DNA from: Actinostola sp. cb2023
Taxonomy: Eukaryota > Cnidaria > Anthozoa > Actiniaria > Actinostolidae
DNA length: 64,000 bases
Direction: 5' to 3'
Assembly (NCBI GenBank): GCA_033675265.1
Contig: JAUJYZ010000196.1
Location: 1 to 64,000, forward strand
The notes under the pieces were generated by a model. It searched no databases. It was not told where the DNA came from and worked only from the letters and a program-made list of their open reading frames with translations. Of this stretch, positions 42,416 to 54,786 are shown piece after piece. Each line of letters opens with the position of its first letter. Within the stretch, counting starts at the first letter, position 1. The translations under genes were made by a program, and so were the position numbers.

Positions 42416-44468
42416 CATTCTCGTCCCCAAACCCTTCTCAGCTTTCTAACGAAAAATCGTAGGCTCTGGTAAGAGACGTCTCAAGCCTCAATTTGATTGG
42501 TCGAAATAATTCCATGCGTAATTAGCGGCAAATTAATATGCAAAGAGAAAACGAATTTTGGCACTTTTTAAGCCATCCGTAATTTTTAAGTCATCTTTCA
42601 TCCTTAACACAGCACATGGGATTCCTGATTTTGCCAATTTGGAGTCTGCTCCTCCATTATCGTAGTGTTAAAGGGGCACTGTCACGACACGCGCATGCGC
42701 GAATCTTGGCTTCAATCTTGAAATCGTTGACCAACGCTATCAAGAGACCCGAGGAAAATTCAAATTCAGTGTGTTAATATATCGAATTATATCATTGTAA
42801 TCCTTGCACTCTAGAAGATGATACTTATTCAGTACTTAGATTGATTGTTGTTTCGTATTTGTAGGTAGTTATTTTTGGTTTGAAGTCCAATTTTATACGC
42901 TTTTTATTTAATCGGCGAGAGCGATGACGATGGCTTCTCATGGCGGCCGCCGGGATGTAGTGGTTGACAACGAATGTATTCAGGCGACAGGTTTATAAGT
43001 TTTGGTTTACTGGGAAGATAGAATACGGTTATACTACACATTCTGAGTTCGCTGTACTTCTCTTTAACAGCTCTGGAGTACCAAAGGAGGTAGGAAAGTA
43101 TTCCGAACGACAACAACAATGTTTGACAACGCGTTCATTGACTTATTCACTCGAATTATTATGTTCTCAAAAATAACTCAGTTGTATACATCATATCAAT
43201 GTATTCCTTCGAGTTCATATGAACTGAAGCTATTGCAAACAACTGTCACATTGTATGAGTTTTTATTTCTGCGAGGTTTGGAAGTAGTGACACAACGGCA
43301 AAGAGAACTCGGTGATTATACTTTTCACACGGGAATTATATTGTGCAGTTCTTTTTGCACTCTTTTGTACTCTTACAATTTAAGAAAACACGAGTACCTT
43401 ATACAGTAGTGACATGTACATCTTCGTTAGTCTTTTTTGAAGCAAAGAAGTAATACGGACTTGGTTTTTAGCGATGTGAAATGTGAATAACTTCATCTGA
43501 GACCTGAGTTGTCACCTCGGATTGTCTGCTATTTATCGACGTTCCTTCATCAGAAGTCGCCATAATAAGTACTTATTTCATGAAATATTTAGGTCACACG
43601 CTGTAAAGGTTGTATATTCTGAATAACTTGGAAGCACTCTGCGAAAACTTGATCGTAAAACACTTTCAAAACACAACATTGAAATTTACTAGCGCGATTC
43701 TCTTCGTAAACAGACGAGTTCGTTGACTTCTGCATATCATTAAAATCTCTAAATATCATTAAAATTGACGCATGCGCGCGTCGTGACAGTGCCCCTTTAA
43801 GTGGCGAAATTACTATGATCATTTCCAAGACCACTCAAAAACCAACCGCTAAGCTTTGATGGATCAAAGATTTGCCGTATCCTGTGGGAAGAATACTAAA
43901 TCAATCTTTGTTTATGTTCGTCAAACTCGTTGTAGGGTTTCAGTGATGTGAAAGGTAAAAAACGAACCTAATTACATGTAATTATTATTCAAAACAAGCA
44001 CTTTTTGCCATCGGTGTCTCGATCTGATCAGTCTGTTCTTGTTCGTTGAGTGAATAAATGCTTTATTTGTGTATTAAATGCTTTATTTGCAATTGGAATG
44101 GTTGTACAGGAGATATCCAGCGCAAGCGTCGGAAGATCTAGCTAAACTATATTTTTGATTTTATATTTACCGTGATTAAAATTATATTTTGAACCAGTTT
44201 CACTGTAATTCAGTTAATACACGCACTTGCTAGCTGTAGAATGAACTCGAAATTCTTCATACTATGTATGCCGCTGTAGATTAAGTCGGTTTCTAGAGCA
44301 TCGTACTTCGCTGAAGTCCGACAATTCTGATCAATTCTGTCACCGGAAGTTAGAAAATATTGAGCATGCGCATATCTGACGACCTAGAATCTGGGTCTTC
44401 CGGTTTGTCTCTTACCAGAGCCTACGATTTTTCGTTAGAAAGCTGAGAAGGGTCTGGGGACGAGAATG
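42416..44468. mobile_element. Mutator-like fold-back element with 9-bp target duplications
   Basis: The ends CATTCTCGTCCCC...GGTAAGAGAC (42416-42477) and their reverse complement (44407-44468) match over about 62 bp with one mismatch. TTTTGATAT flanks both sides (42407-42415 and 44469-44477), a 9-bp duplication typical of Mutator-like elements. No transposase is present. A second element is nested at 42672-43796. Confidence 0.8.
42672..43796. mobile_element. TTAA-flanked element (piggyBac/Kolobok-type), non-autonomous, 1,125 bp
   Basis: TTAA at 42668-42671 and 43797-43800 flanks inverted ends AGGGGCACTGTCACGAC, followed by a shared CGCGCATGCG. No transposase ORF is seen; the ORF at 43119-43409 has no recognisable domain. 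It sits inside the 9-bp-duplication element. Confidence 0.8.
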
Positions 44469-44477
44469 TTTTGATAT

Positions 44478-45619
44478 ACGAATGGAATGAATTTGATGCA
44501 TTTTCACTCCGCCGACCGTCATTACATCGATTTTTTTCGATTTTCTACAAAACATTTATATATTTTCCCAAACAAACTACAGAGCATTTGTATTCTGACC
44601 AAACCCATATGCAAAGTTAGAGCGAATTCCATGTTTGTGATTTTTGCCACCAGTTGTTTGATAATTGATAATTTGAAAGACAAATGATGATGTTTTGGTT
44701 GTATTTTTTTTGTCAGTCGACAGATGCATTCAGTCAACTTTGATGTTATATAATTACTGAAGTATAAATCCGATTTTAAACAAAAGAACGCCAAATTGTT
44801 AAGAAATCAATGGACTTTATATTTTTCTGTACAGTTGTTGATTTTCTATCTAGGTTTGAAATATTTTCCTCAAAACAAATATTTATGTAGAAAACCAACA
44901 GAAGGGGACACCTAATCTTTCATTGTAAACTTCCGCAATAATCTACAAACCTAAACGCATTGAAGGAATTGACACTAAATATGTAATCTTTCCATGCAGA
45001 GCAGTTTCAGCAGATGTTCTCGACGATCTGCAGGTCAATCTATGTCTTTAGATTTATCAATCTATAGAGTTTTATTTTATCTGAAAAGACAGATATCATT
45101 ATGTAATGTTTTACCCCTTGAAACATGAAAAACGACTTAATTTCAGTGATCGATACACATGAACAATTTCCTAGATATTTCTGCCCGAAAATATATCTTG
45201 TCACAAAGAGTCAATAGTTGAACCACAGGTAGCCCAATCTCTATTCATGGCAGCTTTGCCAATGGTTTTATTGAAAAACCTAAAAACACAATTTCTTATG
45301 TATACTGTGACGAGGTAGGAATCAAAACACGAAAAAACGAATTCAAACGGCAACAAATTCAAGCATTTATTTATCCAAAAAAGGTTTACATCCAAAATTG
45401 AAACTCATCACAGCTTGAACATATATACATCTGGATATCCCACAAACATAATCCTCCCTCTTTACACGAATCTAGAAATGATCCAGTTTGATTTATTACT
45501 GATAATTTCATTCTCCGAACATTAAAAATAAACTAGCCGTTTCTAATAGAAAGTGAAGTGCTGCGAGTTGAATTAGTTGCAAAATGTAACTGTGAACATT
45601 CATTCTACATTTCAGCAAA
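44478..45619. other. Intergenic, holding GPCR-unit marker blocks
   Basis: 44993-45110 repeats the CAGAGCAGTTTCAGCAGATG and TTTATCAATCTATAGAGTTT blocks seen at 30233 and 52646, and 45170-45200 repeats the ATATCTTGTCACAAAGAGT block. No gene was recognised. Confidence 0.5.
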
Positions 45620-46240
45620 TTATATGATATATTTTGGGCTTCCTGTGCTTCAAATTGGCGACACAATAGACCTCGACACAATAGACCTCGACACAATAGA
45701 CCTCTTTAGCTTCGTATGTAAATTGCCCATTTCAAACCATGTGATGTAAACATGGTGTTCTCTGGAGAATTAGTCCTTTCAATATGAACGAATAAATTTC
45801 AGAAATATAATAGCCTGCATAGCCAGGCTCTCTGGGACAGGGAAATGGGGAGGGGGAGATGGGTCTGGGGACGAGGAGGGGAGCGAAGAGGGGGATTGGG
45901 GAGAAGGGATTGCATACAAGCTAAAGAGGTCCAGTATTGTGGCTTCTGTCGAGTGATAAAACATGATGTATGTATTATCAAGCGAAATAAATTCATGTTT
46001 TATCACTCGACAGAAGCCACAATTGAAGCACAGGAAGCCCAAACATAGAAGTGAACTTTAAAATATATCATATCATTTGCTAGTAGATGAATAAAACTTA
46101 AGAACATCTAGATTATAGATGTGTAGATGACCAGCTATTCGTTTGTTTATTTCCCTTCTCCCCAATCCCCCTCTTCGCTCCCCTCCTCGTCCCCAGACCC
46201 ATCTCCCCCTCCCTTTCCCTGCCCCAGAGAGCCTGGCTAC
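45620..46240. repeat. Cluster of nested palindromes
   Basis: Outer arms: ATGATATATTTTGGGCTTCC...TGCTTCAAATT (45625-45655) against 46021-46072. G-rich arms: GCCAGGCTCTCTGGGACAGG to GGGAGAAGGGA (45829-45908) against 46148-46228. Inner hairpin: ATTGTGGCTTCTGTCGAGTG plus ATAAAACATG (45936-45967) against 45992-46022. A triplicated GACACAATAGACCTC lies at 45660-45705. Confidence 0.75.
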
Positions 46241-49174
46241 GCACACTGTAAATTTAATAGGTCTGTTTCGGCCCCTAGGGTCCGTTTTGGCTTTTCCATA
46301 AGTGCTGTTTTGGCTCAGTGGAAGGCTAAAATGGCATAAACATGCTATTTTGCCCTCTAGAAGCCATTTTGGCCTTCATATAACAGTGCTGTTTTGGCCC
46401 TTGTTGTGGTAAAATAGAACCAAGGGCCAAATTGGTTTTTCATAGCCATTTTGGCCTTCATATAACAGTGCTGTTTTGGCCCTTGTTGTGGGCCAAAATA
46501 GAACCAAGGGCCAAATTGGCTTTTTTCATAGCCATTTTGGCCTTCATATAACAGTGCTGTTTTGGCCCTTGTTGTGGGCCAAAATAGAACCAAGGGCCAA
46601 ATTGGTTTTTCATAGCCATTTTGGCCTTCATATAACAGTGCTGTTTTGGCCCTTGTTGTGGACCAAAATAGAACCAAGGGCCAAATTAGTTTTTCCGTAG
46701 CCGTTTTGGTCTTCCGTATAATAGGTGCCATTTTAGCCCTAAGGCCAAAACTGAACCTTTGTTCCATTACGGCCATCTGTGGAGCTGTTTTGGCCTGTGC
46801 CAGTGTTGGTGCCGTTTTGGACAAATATCAGGTCAAAATGAACAAAGGTGCCATTTTGGATCGATAAGTGCTGTGTTTTGGTCCCGTGCAAAACAAGTGC
46901 TGATTTGGCCCCATTGTAGGCCAAAACGAAACACGAGTGCTGTTTTGATACATTCAGTACCTTTAATATTCGAGCCTTAATTGCTGTACGTAAAGTTTCT
47001 CTGAAAGTTAGTCTAGAATATACTGTAAACGCTTATTGTATAGTTTGACGACCTTTGACTTATAAGAGAATTGAATAATTAATGTTTGATTAAGCAAAGC
47101 TAAGCAAGGAACCAAACCGCAGAGGAATGCAAAGAATGTATAGCGTCAGTGTGACATCCGGTGGACGCCATCTTGATATATAATCCTTCGGAAGAATCTC
47201 GGAGTTTATGAAATTAATTTTTAATTAGACCGAACAAAGGTGATCATGAGCAAGTGTGCACGAAGATTATTCCGACGAGATTCGGAAGTATTTCGGAGGC
47301 AAAGGTATATAAAGCCGCCATCAACAGTTTGGCAGTCTGTTCGTTGCTGCATTGAAGTGAGAAGTAGTTCTGTTCGGCGTTTTGTGGATTGTTATATACT
47401 GATTCGAATTATGTTCGGTAGACGAGCTCTCAGAGGTTTTTCGGGACAAAGATGCAACAGAAGATGAGTCGTAAAGGCTTTCAAAGGTAACGATGTTTTC
47501 GTTGTGTGATCATGCTTGTACACGAAGGATAATTTGAATTTGCCGCTCAAAATGAAGCCGCTCAAATTCTTCGATTTTTATAATCACATGTTTCGTTCTT
47601 GTTCTCTTATAGCTGCAGAAATTGACGGTCAACAATTCCCTACTCTAACAAGAGCGGAATTCCAGTCTCTGATCAATCTATATTCGTGATTTTACGTCAA
47701 AAGCTAGCGTCGTGTCCCACACATCGTTCACGCATGTTGTCGGGTCAAAGACTACAGGAATGGTAAGTGTTATTGATGCTTTTATCAATAGTAAGATTCA
47801 CTTTGTAACATGCGTAAAAAATAACCTAACAACCTAAATATGATATTATTTATTCGATAAAATCGATTTAATTTGAAAAGAATCAATACTCAAAATCATT
47901 GTGGCTAATGTCTGTCAACGGGACCGTACGGTTACAAGTCGCATGTGGTAGTTTTGGCGTGAAATATGATCAATGCACGGGCAACAGGTCACGTAGAGTC
48001 AGTATTTTGTGTAATATTTGTATTTTCCGTATTGGTTATAAGCTCTCCGAAGCTGTATTTGTCTGTCTGTATTTGTTTCTGGTGACGGCTTTAGAACCCC
48101 CAACAGTAATCCGAACCCCGACATCTGGTTTTCGGATTACTGTTGGGGGTTCGGATTATCTAAAGGTCACCAGGATTCAATAGATTGGGCTATAAAGTCT
48201 TTGATCCAGCCAGTGATAGTAGTGGACAGATAGTCTAACATTCGTGTGTGAAACGTAGTATGTTATTTGATGTACTTAACAATAAACTGTGAATGCTAAT
48301 GAATATTAAGTTTGAACTGAAATGTATTGTTGATGATGTATAAATCACAGCTGAAGCACTTATCTCTTAAGATTTCTACATACTATTTAAATTTTGTTTT
48401 GCAAGTGAGAGTGATGGGACATACCAAGACCATATATTGCACTGTATTTATGTTGAAAGTTTGATTATTGTGTATATGCATGTGATGTATATGTTCGCAT
48501 GTGTCAATGCAATGGTTTTTTTTTTACAAATAAAGAGGTGAGACAAAATGTAGTGTTTTAGTGTTGGACCAAAACTGCAACAAAAGGGGCCCAATCATAG
48601 CCCCTAATTTAGATGTCCCGAAACAGCCCAAAAAGCTGTCACAAAATTGCTAACCAAATGGGTACTATATGATCGTGCCAAAACGACCCTATGGGTCAAA
48701 ATATGGCACCACCTCGGGAGCCAAATCAGCCCTAACTGATAGCTCCAATATGACTAGTGCCAAAATGGCCCTATTCCAAATGGGCTGTTTTCGGGTCAAA
48801 ATATGGCCCTACTAAAGGGGTAATAATGGTCCAAAAAGAGGAGCCAAATTGGCTGCTCTATCGATGTGCGAAAACGGCCCTATTCATAAGGGGCCATTTT
48901 CGGGTCAAAATATGGCCCTACTAAAGGGGCAAAAATGGCCCCAAAAAATGGCCCCATGTATGAGTGCCAAAATAGCCCTATTCATAAGGGGCCATTTTCG
49001 GGTCAACATATGGCCCTACCAAATGGGCCAAAACAGCCCCAAAAGAAGAGCCAATAAACGGCTCTGTTTTCGTAGGGCCAAAATAGCTCTTTAAAAGGGG
49101 TACCGTGTCCGGGTCAAAATTTTGGCCCCATTTTAGGGGCTGAAACGGTCCTATCCGATTAACAGTGCAGGCTA
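46151..49174. mobile_element. ~3-kb palindromic element with GGCCAAAA repeats in opposite arms
   Basis: The left arm (46260-46960) consists of tandem GTTTTGGCCC-type units, including four ~85-bp copies at 46365-46700. The right arm (48545-49160) has the complementary GGGCCAAAA type. The ends near 46244 (CACTGTAAATTTAATAGG) and 49166 (reverse complement of CACTGTTAATCGGATAGG) are inverted. TTTGTTTAT occurs at 46142-46150 and 49175-49183 and fits a 9-bp target duplication. The flanks of the insert are an interrupted copy of the sequence at 49503-49655. The middle (46985-48540) has no recognised gene but contains a strong hairpin at 48092-48156. Confidence 0.5.
48092..48156. repeat. Hairpin with 25-bp arms
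   Basis: AACCCCCAACAGTAATCCGA and its complement TCGGATTACTGTTGGGGGTT surround an 11-bp core. Confidence 0.75.
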
Positions 49175-49502
49175 TTTGTTTATCAGTTCTAACACTATTA
49201 TCACTGCGAACTTTCATCATCTCCCGTACACGGCTGGTAGACAATCTCGCCAAATATGAATTTATTTCGCTTGATAATACACACATCTTCCTTTTCATCA
49301 TGTTTAATCAAAAGCCAGTCTTGAATATTAGTACGTATTACACTGTAGAATATAAGGGAGAAGATTTATGCAGTAGCAATTTTAGTCGAACTTGAAACGG
49401 TCGATGTGAGGTAAAATAAAGTACGCATGTATTCTTATTTACCGTCATCGTAGAACGAACTTTGACGGCTTCTGCTCCATGATTAAATTACCTTGAATAT
49501 AT

Positions 49503-49655
49503 ACCAGTAGATGAATAAAACTTAAGAACATCTAGATTTAATATAGATGTGTAGATGACCAGCTATTCGTTTGTTTATCAGTTCTAGCACGATTATCACG
49601 GCGAACTTTCATCACCCCCCGTACACGGCTATAGTAGACAATCTCGCCAAATATT
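49503..49655. repeat. Direct repeat of 46079-46150 plus 49175-49260
   Basis: It is an uninterrupted version of the sequence split by the palindromic element: GTAGATGAATAAAACTTAAG..., then TTTGTTTATCAGTTCTAGCA... and CGGCTATAGTAGACAATCTC. It supports reading the palindromic element as an insertion. Confidence 0.65.
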
Positions 49656-49766
49656 CCTGACTGTATAGTCGCTATGAACATGTCCGGCAAGCTTTCGCTT
49701 TCTCCGAGTGTAAGTACAATGCAACCAATAGCTACAAGGAGAACGTATTGTATCACAGCGGCCATG
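49538..49766 (-). other. Possible signal-peptide exon
   Basis: From the ATG at 49766 the frame starts MAAVIQYVLLVAIGCIVLTL followed by GESESLPD, a convincing secretory signal with a likely cleavage site after the hydrophobic core. About 50 more residues follow to a stop near 49538. It could be the first coding exon of a secreted protein, but no downstream exon was recognised and part of the frame lies in the duplicated block above. Confidence 0.25.
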
Positions 49767-50084
49767 TTATTACCACCGCTGATCATAAGTACCATGTGGA
49801 TTTCGCAATAACCACGAGGTCATGACCAGTGACGTCATACTCAGAAATCATCTCGATCGATTCCTCAAAGTCTCGAATCAAGCTGGATAATAAAGAGCCC
49901 AGTGAAACGCGTCCACACACAACACAGGAAGCCCATGTCCAGATTAGTTTCGCTGCTCGCTTCGCTCGCAGCAATAAATATTTAGTATGAAGAATTAAGA
50001 CCACTAGTTTTCATGAGATCTGCGATCGATGAACGGCACAGTGGTTAAGTAAATCTATGCAAATCACGTTGAATGGTTTCTAAA

Positions 50085-51025
50085 CAAATGCGCGGTTACC
50101 AATTAACTGAATTTCCGCCAGAAAGCAATTTGAAATTAAAGCGACGTGACTCCATTGTTGCATGCATGAAAAGGTCAGAGAAGCACGTTCCATGAATGCG
50201 GCTAGTTTTTTTAACCAACTTCGATGTATTTGTATATCGGATGAAACACTATTTAGAGTGTTTGATCTAGATTTTCAAACCATTCATAATTATTGGATAA
50301 ATTCCAAGTTAAAAGTTATTCAAATGTTATGCTAATTACGACGTCCACATATCCAAAACTCATTCACGTTATTGATTTCCTTTGTTTTGTACTCATAAAT
50401 CATTAATGAGTTTTCAAAAGTTTGATAAATGTGAACAATACCCTTTACCGTGAAAACTTTAGTATAGAGATCAAGTAGCTTCAAGTGGTAAGGAAAGATC
50501 TTAACCAAATCCGGGGAACTTTGGAAGGCAATAGAAAAAGCTCTTCTAATCAGGTTAACGTTAGATGGACGATAAATCGAATATTATTAAGATTGTTATT
50601 AAAAGTAATTCAACGATCTGCATAGAGAAATCTTCAAACCTCGGATTCGAAATCAAATGCTTTGGATATTTCCAAATAATTTCCAAGGTGCTGATAGAGT
50701 CTTGAAAGTGTTAACAAATCTGTAAAGCACGTTTTTTACTGTTGATTCCAAGCCATTTATGCCTCAGTCTGGTTTTGGCTGCACTATTGTATCAGTCGCC
50801 GACGGGTGCTGTAATTAGCAATAAAATTGATTTGATTTGAATTGAATAACACAATAATTTCCAATCCCGTATCTTATCCTTTATTCAGAACGAATATCGA
50901 AATACGAATACAATATGTTAAACACATATATCATTATGTAATGTTTTACACGCCCCAATCATTTCCTTTTTTGGTTCTGAAATACCATATTTGGAAATTC
51001 CTACCTTTTAGACTATAGCTTCAAG
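50085..51025 (+). promoter_or_regulatory. Upstream region of GPCR copy 2
   Basis: It aligns block by block with 56530-57408 (ATGCGCGGTTACCAA, CGTGACTCCATT, TCAGAGAAGCACGTT, TCGGATGAAACACT, AATGAGTTTTCAA, TTCTAATCAGGTTA), and less completely with 33565-34776. A CCTTTTAG acceptor-like site lies just before the start codon. Confidence 0.55.
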
Positions 51026-52107
51026 ATGAATTCAACCTCAGAGAGAAAGGATCCTCTTGGCCGAACAGTCGTTCTTGTCACCATCGAAACGTTTTTTGCT
51101 GTCGTCATCGCCATTGCCTCGTTGCTTGGCAATTCACTGGTCATCTACATCATCCACAAAGATTCTCGCCTTCATTCTATAACTATAAATGTTTTTATCG
51201 AAAGTTTGGCCTGGGCTGATGTCTGCATGGCAGCGTTAGTTATGCCTCTCTGGGTTTTATCTGTCTTCAATGGTCGATGGGTTTTAAATGATGCATTCTG
51301 TCCCTGGGCAGGGTTCATATCAGTTGGTCTTGGGTTGGGTTCCGTCTTCACCATGGGACTGATTGCAGTTAACCGTTACTTCAAGGTTGTCAGAAGTGCT
51401 ACCTATCCAAAGTATTTTAAAAGCCGACGCAGTGCTGTTGTTTATTGCTTAATTGTGTGGATTACAGCGATTCTACTGTCCTCGCCTCCACTCTATGGAT
51501 GGGGTGTCATACAATACCACAATAAGTTTTCCGTGTGTACAATGCTTTTCGATATGAAACACATTTCTTACGTGTTGATGATTGCTGGTGGTTCTGTGAA
51601 TGGCACGAACATAGTCATCTGTATCTGCTACTACAAGATCTACAAAACAGCCAAATCAAGCACTGCAAACGTTAACGCACACAATCCAAACTCTACAGCT
51701 GGACACACAAAGGACATCAAACTCTTGAAGTCCATGTTTGCCGTCGTGTGTTTCTTTATGATCACGTGGATTCCTGCCTCGTCTGTGGCATTGAGACGGC
51801 AGGAATTATGGCGCCGCGTGTCGTGTTTGCGTTTTTTATTTATGTGAGGTTTACTAGTAGCTGTGGTAATCCAATCATCTATGGAATCCTCAACCCCCAG
51901 TTTCGACGGGCATTTGTGCACGTTTTCAAATGCCGCTCATTTCGCTATAACGATGAGACTGCGTCTAATAACGCACAAGGTGCACGCAATACCGGACAAA
52001 TACAAATGAATAATTTAGTAAATGCTGTGGGACCACTATTTTGTAAGATTGGCATGTTTTTCCATTCAACCAATCACGTTGGAAAAGGCACTGTCCAACC
52101 TGATTGA
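51026..52107 (+). pseudogene. Class A GPCR copy 2, 4-nt deletion between TM6 and TM7
   Basis: It is co-linear with copy 1 (MNSTSERKDPLGRTVVLVTI; GNSLVI; LAWADVC; NRYFKVVR; SVCTM). TM6 is intact (FFMITWIPAS). At about 51790 four bases present in copies 1 and 3 (in GTGTTCGAGACGG) are missing, so the frame ends at 51847 and the TM7 part (SSCGNPIIYGILNPQFRRAF and tail) lies in the next frame up to 52107. The tail is longer than in copy 1 because the downstream sequence differs (ends ...GKGTVQPD). TM3 and TM5 residues differ from the other copies, so the paralogs had diverged in ligand-facing parts. The ligand is unknown. Confidence 0.8.
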
Positions 52108-52284
52108 GTTAACCAAAACACTCGTCCCGTTGTGGCATATCTGGCTAGACTTTATAAAAGGAATTCACTCATTAGGAACAGTGTAGTTGATCTAGAAGCA
52201 GCGTCAGAGTGACTAACATTGTAGTTTATGGGCAACTTGTAATAAACCAGAAGAACCGAACAAAAGTTTGACTGGATTCAAACT

Positions 52285-52405
52285 TCACCCAACATGTTGG
52301 CACGTGTTGGCACGTGTTGGCACATAACGCAACATTGCCCAAGAGGGTGTGCAAACGGCGCCAACATATTGGGCAATGTTGTGCCAACATGTTGGCACTG
52401 TTCGC
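52285..52405. repeat. Small MITE-like inverted repeat (CATGTTGGCAC)
   Basis: ACATGTTGGCACGTGTTGGC...AACATTGCCCAA (52291-52342) pairs with TTGGGCAATGTTGTGCCAAC...GTTGGCAC (52368-52399), around GCGCC. No ORF. Confidence 0.6.
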
Positions 52406-52411
52406 ACGGGC

Positions 52412-53165
52412 CTTTAGAATAATTGACAGCTATGCCATGTACAAGGCGATATTATAACCCTAATGCTGTGAACATATCATGGTACTTACAGCCTTCCTAA
52501 TGTTATTGAAGAACATTGAGTTTTTAAAATAAACCTTTAGTACCATTCTTTTTGTGATCGAGTACTGCAGACAGCTCATTTCAAGAGCATATAATGTTAA
52601 TGGACTAAATTAGGAAATGGTAGTGTTGTATTCAGTGATCTTTCCATGCATAGCAGTTTCAGCAGATGTTCTCAACGATCTCCAGGTCAGTCTATGTCTT
52701 TAGATTTATCAATCTATAGAGTTTTAGTTTATCTGAAAAGACAGATATCAATGTGTAGGATGTTTTACAAGTTGAAACCTCAAAATGTTCTTGATTTCAG
52801 TCACGCAATTAATAATATAGTGCCCGAAAATCTATCTTGTCATAAAGAGTGAATAACTGATAAACTGAATGTCCTTATCGAACGCGCCTGAGCTGCACTG
52901 ATCAGTTAACATTAACGTGAAGCAAATCCTTCGAGAAAACAGATAATTAGGACTAAATAACGCTATAATTCCAAATACAACACAAACCATTTAGATGGAA
53001 ATGTCAAAGTTTATTTCCCTTTCTGACGGGAAAACTTAGCCGGAAAGAGCTTAAACTACTTTTAAATTATTCTTTATTGATTTTTGTAACGTATGACCCG
53101 CCATAGTTGCCCTCACCTCTCAAGATTCAAGTAAAGGAAGAAAACGTGTTTTCTGTGCGATTAAC
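52412..53165. repeat. Upstream marker block of GPCR unit C
   Basis: It repeats 30012-30900 in order: the GAATAATTGACAGCTATGCC block, the GCAGTTTCAGCAGATGTTCT block, the GAAACCTCAAAATGTTCTTG block, AACTGAATGTCCTTATCGAA, and the CGTATGACCCGCCATA block. Confidence 0.65.
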
Positions 53166-53430
53166 TGCAGCTTTATGGCCTACCCAAACATCTCTTATTG
53201 CGTTTGCAGTATGTTCTCAATGCGGCAGCTAGACTCTGTCTCATTAGCCTTTCACGAAAGTCAGAAAACATAACATCTATATTTATGGAGCTACATTGGC
53301 TCCCTGTAGAGCAACGTATTAAGTATAAGATTCTCCTTTTTGTTTTCAAGGCATTTAATGGCATTGTCCCTACTTATCTTACTGATTTAGTCTCTCCTTA
53401 TATGTACCTTCACGTAGCACATGGGCATTT
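53166..53430 (+). pseudogene. CR1/L2-like LINE fragment (region after RT)
   Basis: The frame reads RLQYVLNAAARLCL, then LHWLPVEQRIKYKIL and VFKAFNGIVPTYL. This is the well-conserved post-RT block of CR1/Jockey-group LINEs. About 85 codons are left; the flanks are unrelated. Confidence 0.75.
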
Positions 53431-53465
53431 TGTCTGCGCATGCGTCAACAAAGTAGAATAACATT

Positions 53466-54780
53466 GAAGTCTGATGCATTTGTCAGGCGATAGCTCATTC
53501 TAAGGATTCTGTGACGGAGATCTACGCGTTTCTAAAGTTTAAACGTTATGGAAGTTTACACATTTTTAAAGACAAACACTTCTTCCCCTGGGTATATGTT
53601 TGGCCGCTGTTATTTATTTTGATGTCGAGATAGTTTGCTTTGAAATGCAACTATGGTGTTTGCAGTTGGATGTTCAGTGTTGATTATTTCCACAATCAAA
53701 CGGTATTCTACAGCAGTGGATGAACGTTAGGTAACTGTGATGAAAGTAAACTTTTAGAATTGTAATGAAATGATCTTTCAGGTAGAAGCGATTTCGAGCT
53801 ATGGCCCGGTCAATCTTTATAAGTGTTCAATTTAGATCGAATTTTAACGAGAAATTGCTTGAAATTTTTACTGACCCCCAAGTTGGAGATAATTACCACA
53901 GCATTCATTCATTTATATAATTTCAGTTTTTATAGAGAATGCATGGGGCTTCAAAAAATGCATAGCTGTCAGATTGAATAGATTCTTCTCACCCAATAAT
54001 GGCGGAATTGTTGTTTGTGTTACTTCTCGAAGCCATGGTTCTCTCATGTCTTCGCCTATCTCCTTATTCTAAGTCTTTGAAGGTATAAATGAGAGGACAA
54101 ACTTTAGAGAACAACTAGTTGTGTTAACATGCAACTAAAAAAGAAAAAGAAAAAGAAAAAATTCAAAACTTGTTTCCACTGTTTTGCATTGCATACTTTT
54201 TGCTTACAAGTTACTGGATTCGCAACGAGCAGAAATGTGGATTTCAAGCATTCAAGTCAAATTATCTTTTGATTTCTACCTACCCCAAGTTGCTTACTGT
54301 TACGGAGGCGAAGATTATTCGATAATCATTCCATTCATCACAATAAATGACATTAAAAAATGTAGAGCTCCTGCTATGAATGTTCAAAGTGCACGTATAC
54401 GGCGAAGACGGCAGCCATTGTCAGTGTAGCTTGTCATGTCTGGACCTCCGTCACCTTGCAATATACAACTCATAATGCATCGTAAATACTTGCTATGACA
54501 ACTGCAGCATGCCTTCAGCATTGATAAAATAGAATCCATCTTTTTTGAGTTGCGTTGAAAATCATAAATCATAGAAGCTGAGACCGCAAGGATGGATGGG
54601 AAATCAGTTCATGATCTGCATTACATACATATATTATTCAATGTTCTCGTAGTTTTGAAGGTATATGAGCTCAGATTTGACTAAGATCCTACAAGTCTGG
54701 ATAAAAAGGTCGATCATTTGACGGTGGTATTTGAGAGTTTAAATTTCCCAGAATTCCTTTCAACCCAACAACGATTATGC
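53466..54780. other. Non-coding stretch
   Basis: No domain or mobile-element end was recognised. An ORF of 81 codons at 54184 has no supporting features. Confidence 0.5.
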
Positions 54781-54786
54781 AATAGC

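Noticed and set aside
46357..46980. ORFs of 60-155 codons rich in AKTALLYEGQNG
   Set aside because: They are translations of the ~85-bp GGCCAAAA tandem repeats.
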